NCBI GenBank assembly: GCA_027698105.1
Contig: JAQERH010000050.1
Span: forward strand, 1 to 14,935
DNA length: 14,935 nucleotides
Source: Lachnospiraceae bacterium AM93-12TA
GTDB taxonomy: Bacteria; Bacillota; Clostridia; Lachnospirales; Lachnospiraceae
Reading direction: 5' to 3'
In this document: in pieces, positions 14,897 to 14,935 of the stretch
Layout: each line of letters starts with the position of its first letter
Position numbering within the stretch: the stretch's first letter is position 1
Made by a program: the position numbers and the translations under genes
The notes under the pieces: model-generated
Seen by the model: the letters and a program-made list of their open reading frames with translations, nothing else
Database searches by the model: none
What the model was told of the DNA's origin: nothing

Positions 14897-14935
14897 ATAA
14901 CGCGTCGCTGAGAGCGGCACGGAAGTTCGAAAGAA

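Overview
The window looks like chromosome from a low-to-mid GC Firmicute, most likely a Clostridia/Lachnospiraceae member. Supporting signs are a large Bacillus/Clostridium-type SRP RNA with an Alu domain, a dnaX-ybaB-recR operon, strong AGGAGG-type ribosome binding sites, sigma-A promoters with TTGACA boxes, and AGA/GGA-rich codon use. Every convincing gene is on the + strand. No mobile element, CRISPR array or tRNA was recognised.

Region 1 (1-460) is the SRP RNA gene with a near-consensus promoter and an intrinsic terminator. Region 2 (458-6530) is an accessory metabolic block. It holds a sigma-54-dependent activator (GAF-like/PAS + AAA+ + Fis-type HTH), then an intergenic region with three copies of a 16-bp dyad and a consensus -24/-12 promoter. 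After that come a creatininase-family amidohydrolase, a nitrilase-superfamily amidohydrolase, a GltS-like carboxylate/amino-acid transporter and an EamA/DMT transporter, closed by a terminator. The simplest reading is a self-contained, inducer-responsive pathway: the regulator senses a ligand, binds the dyads and fires the -24/-12 promoter. Two C-N hydrolases plus transporters would then handle an amide-, lactam- or imide-type nitrogen compound. The substrate cannot be named from sequence.

Region 3 (6590-12810) is a housekeeping block with its own promoter: a 6-phosphofructokinase of the PKTIDND type, dnaX, ybaB, recR, and a long acidic TPR protein whose second half resembles an AAA+ core without a P-loop, split by a charged insertion. 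In Bacillus the SRP RNA gene lies directly upstream of dnaX-yaaK-recR. Here the same neighbours are separated by about 7.4 kb, so regions 2 and part of 3 look like an insertion into, or rearrangement of, that old gene order.

Region 4 (12888-14532) has a Cof-type HAD phosphatase and a CvpA-family membrane protein, ended by a strong hairpin terminator. Region 5 (14533-14935) has no gene. It is AT-rich and carries two strong tandem sigma-A promoters and a leader-like tail pointing out of the window, most likely driving an rRNA or other stable-RNA operon just beyond the right edge.
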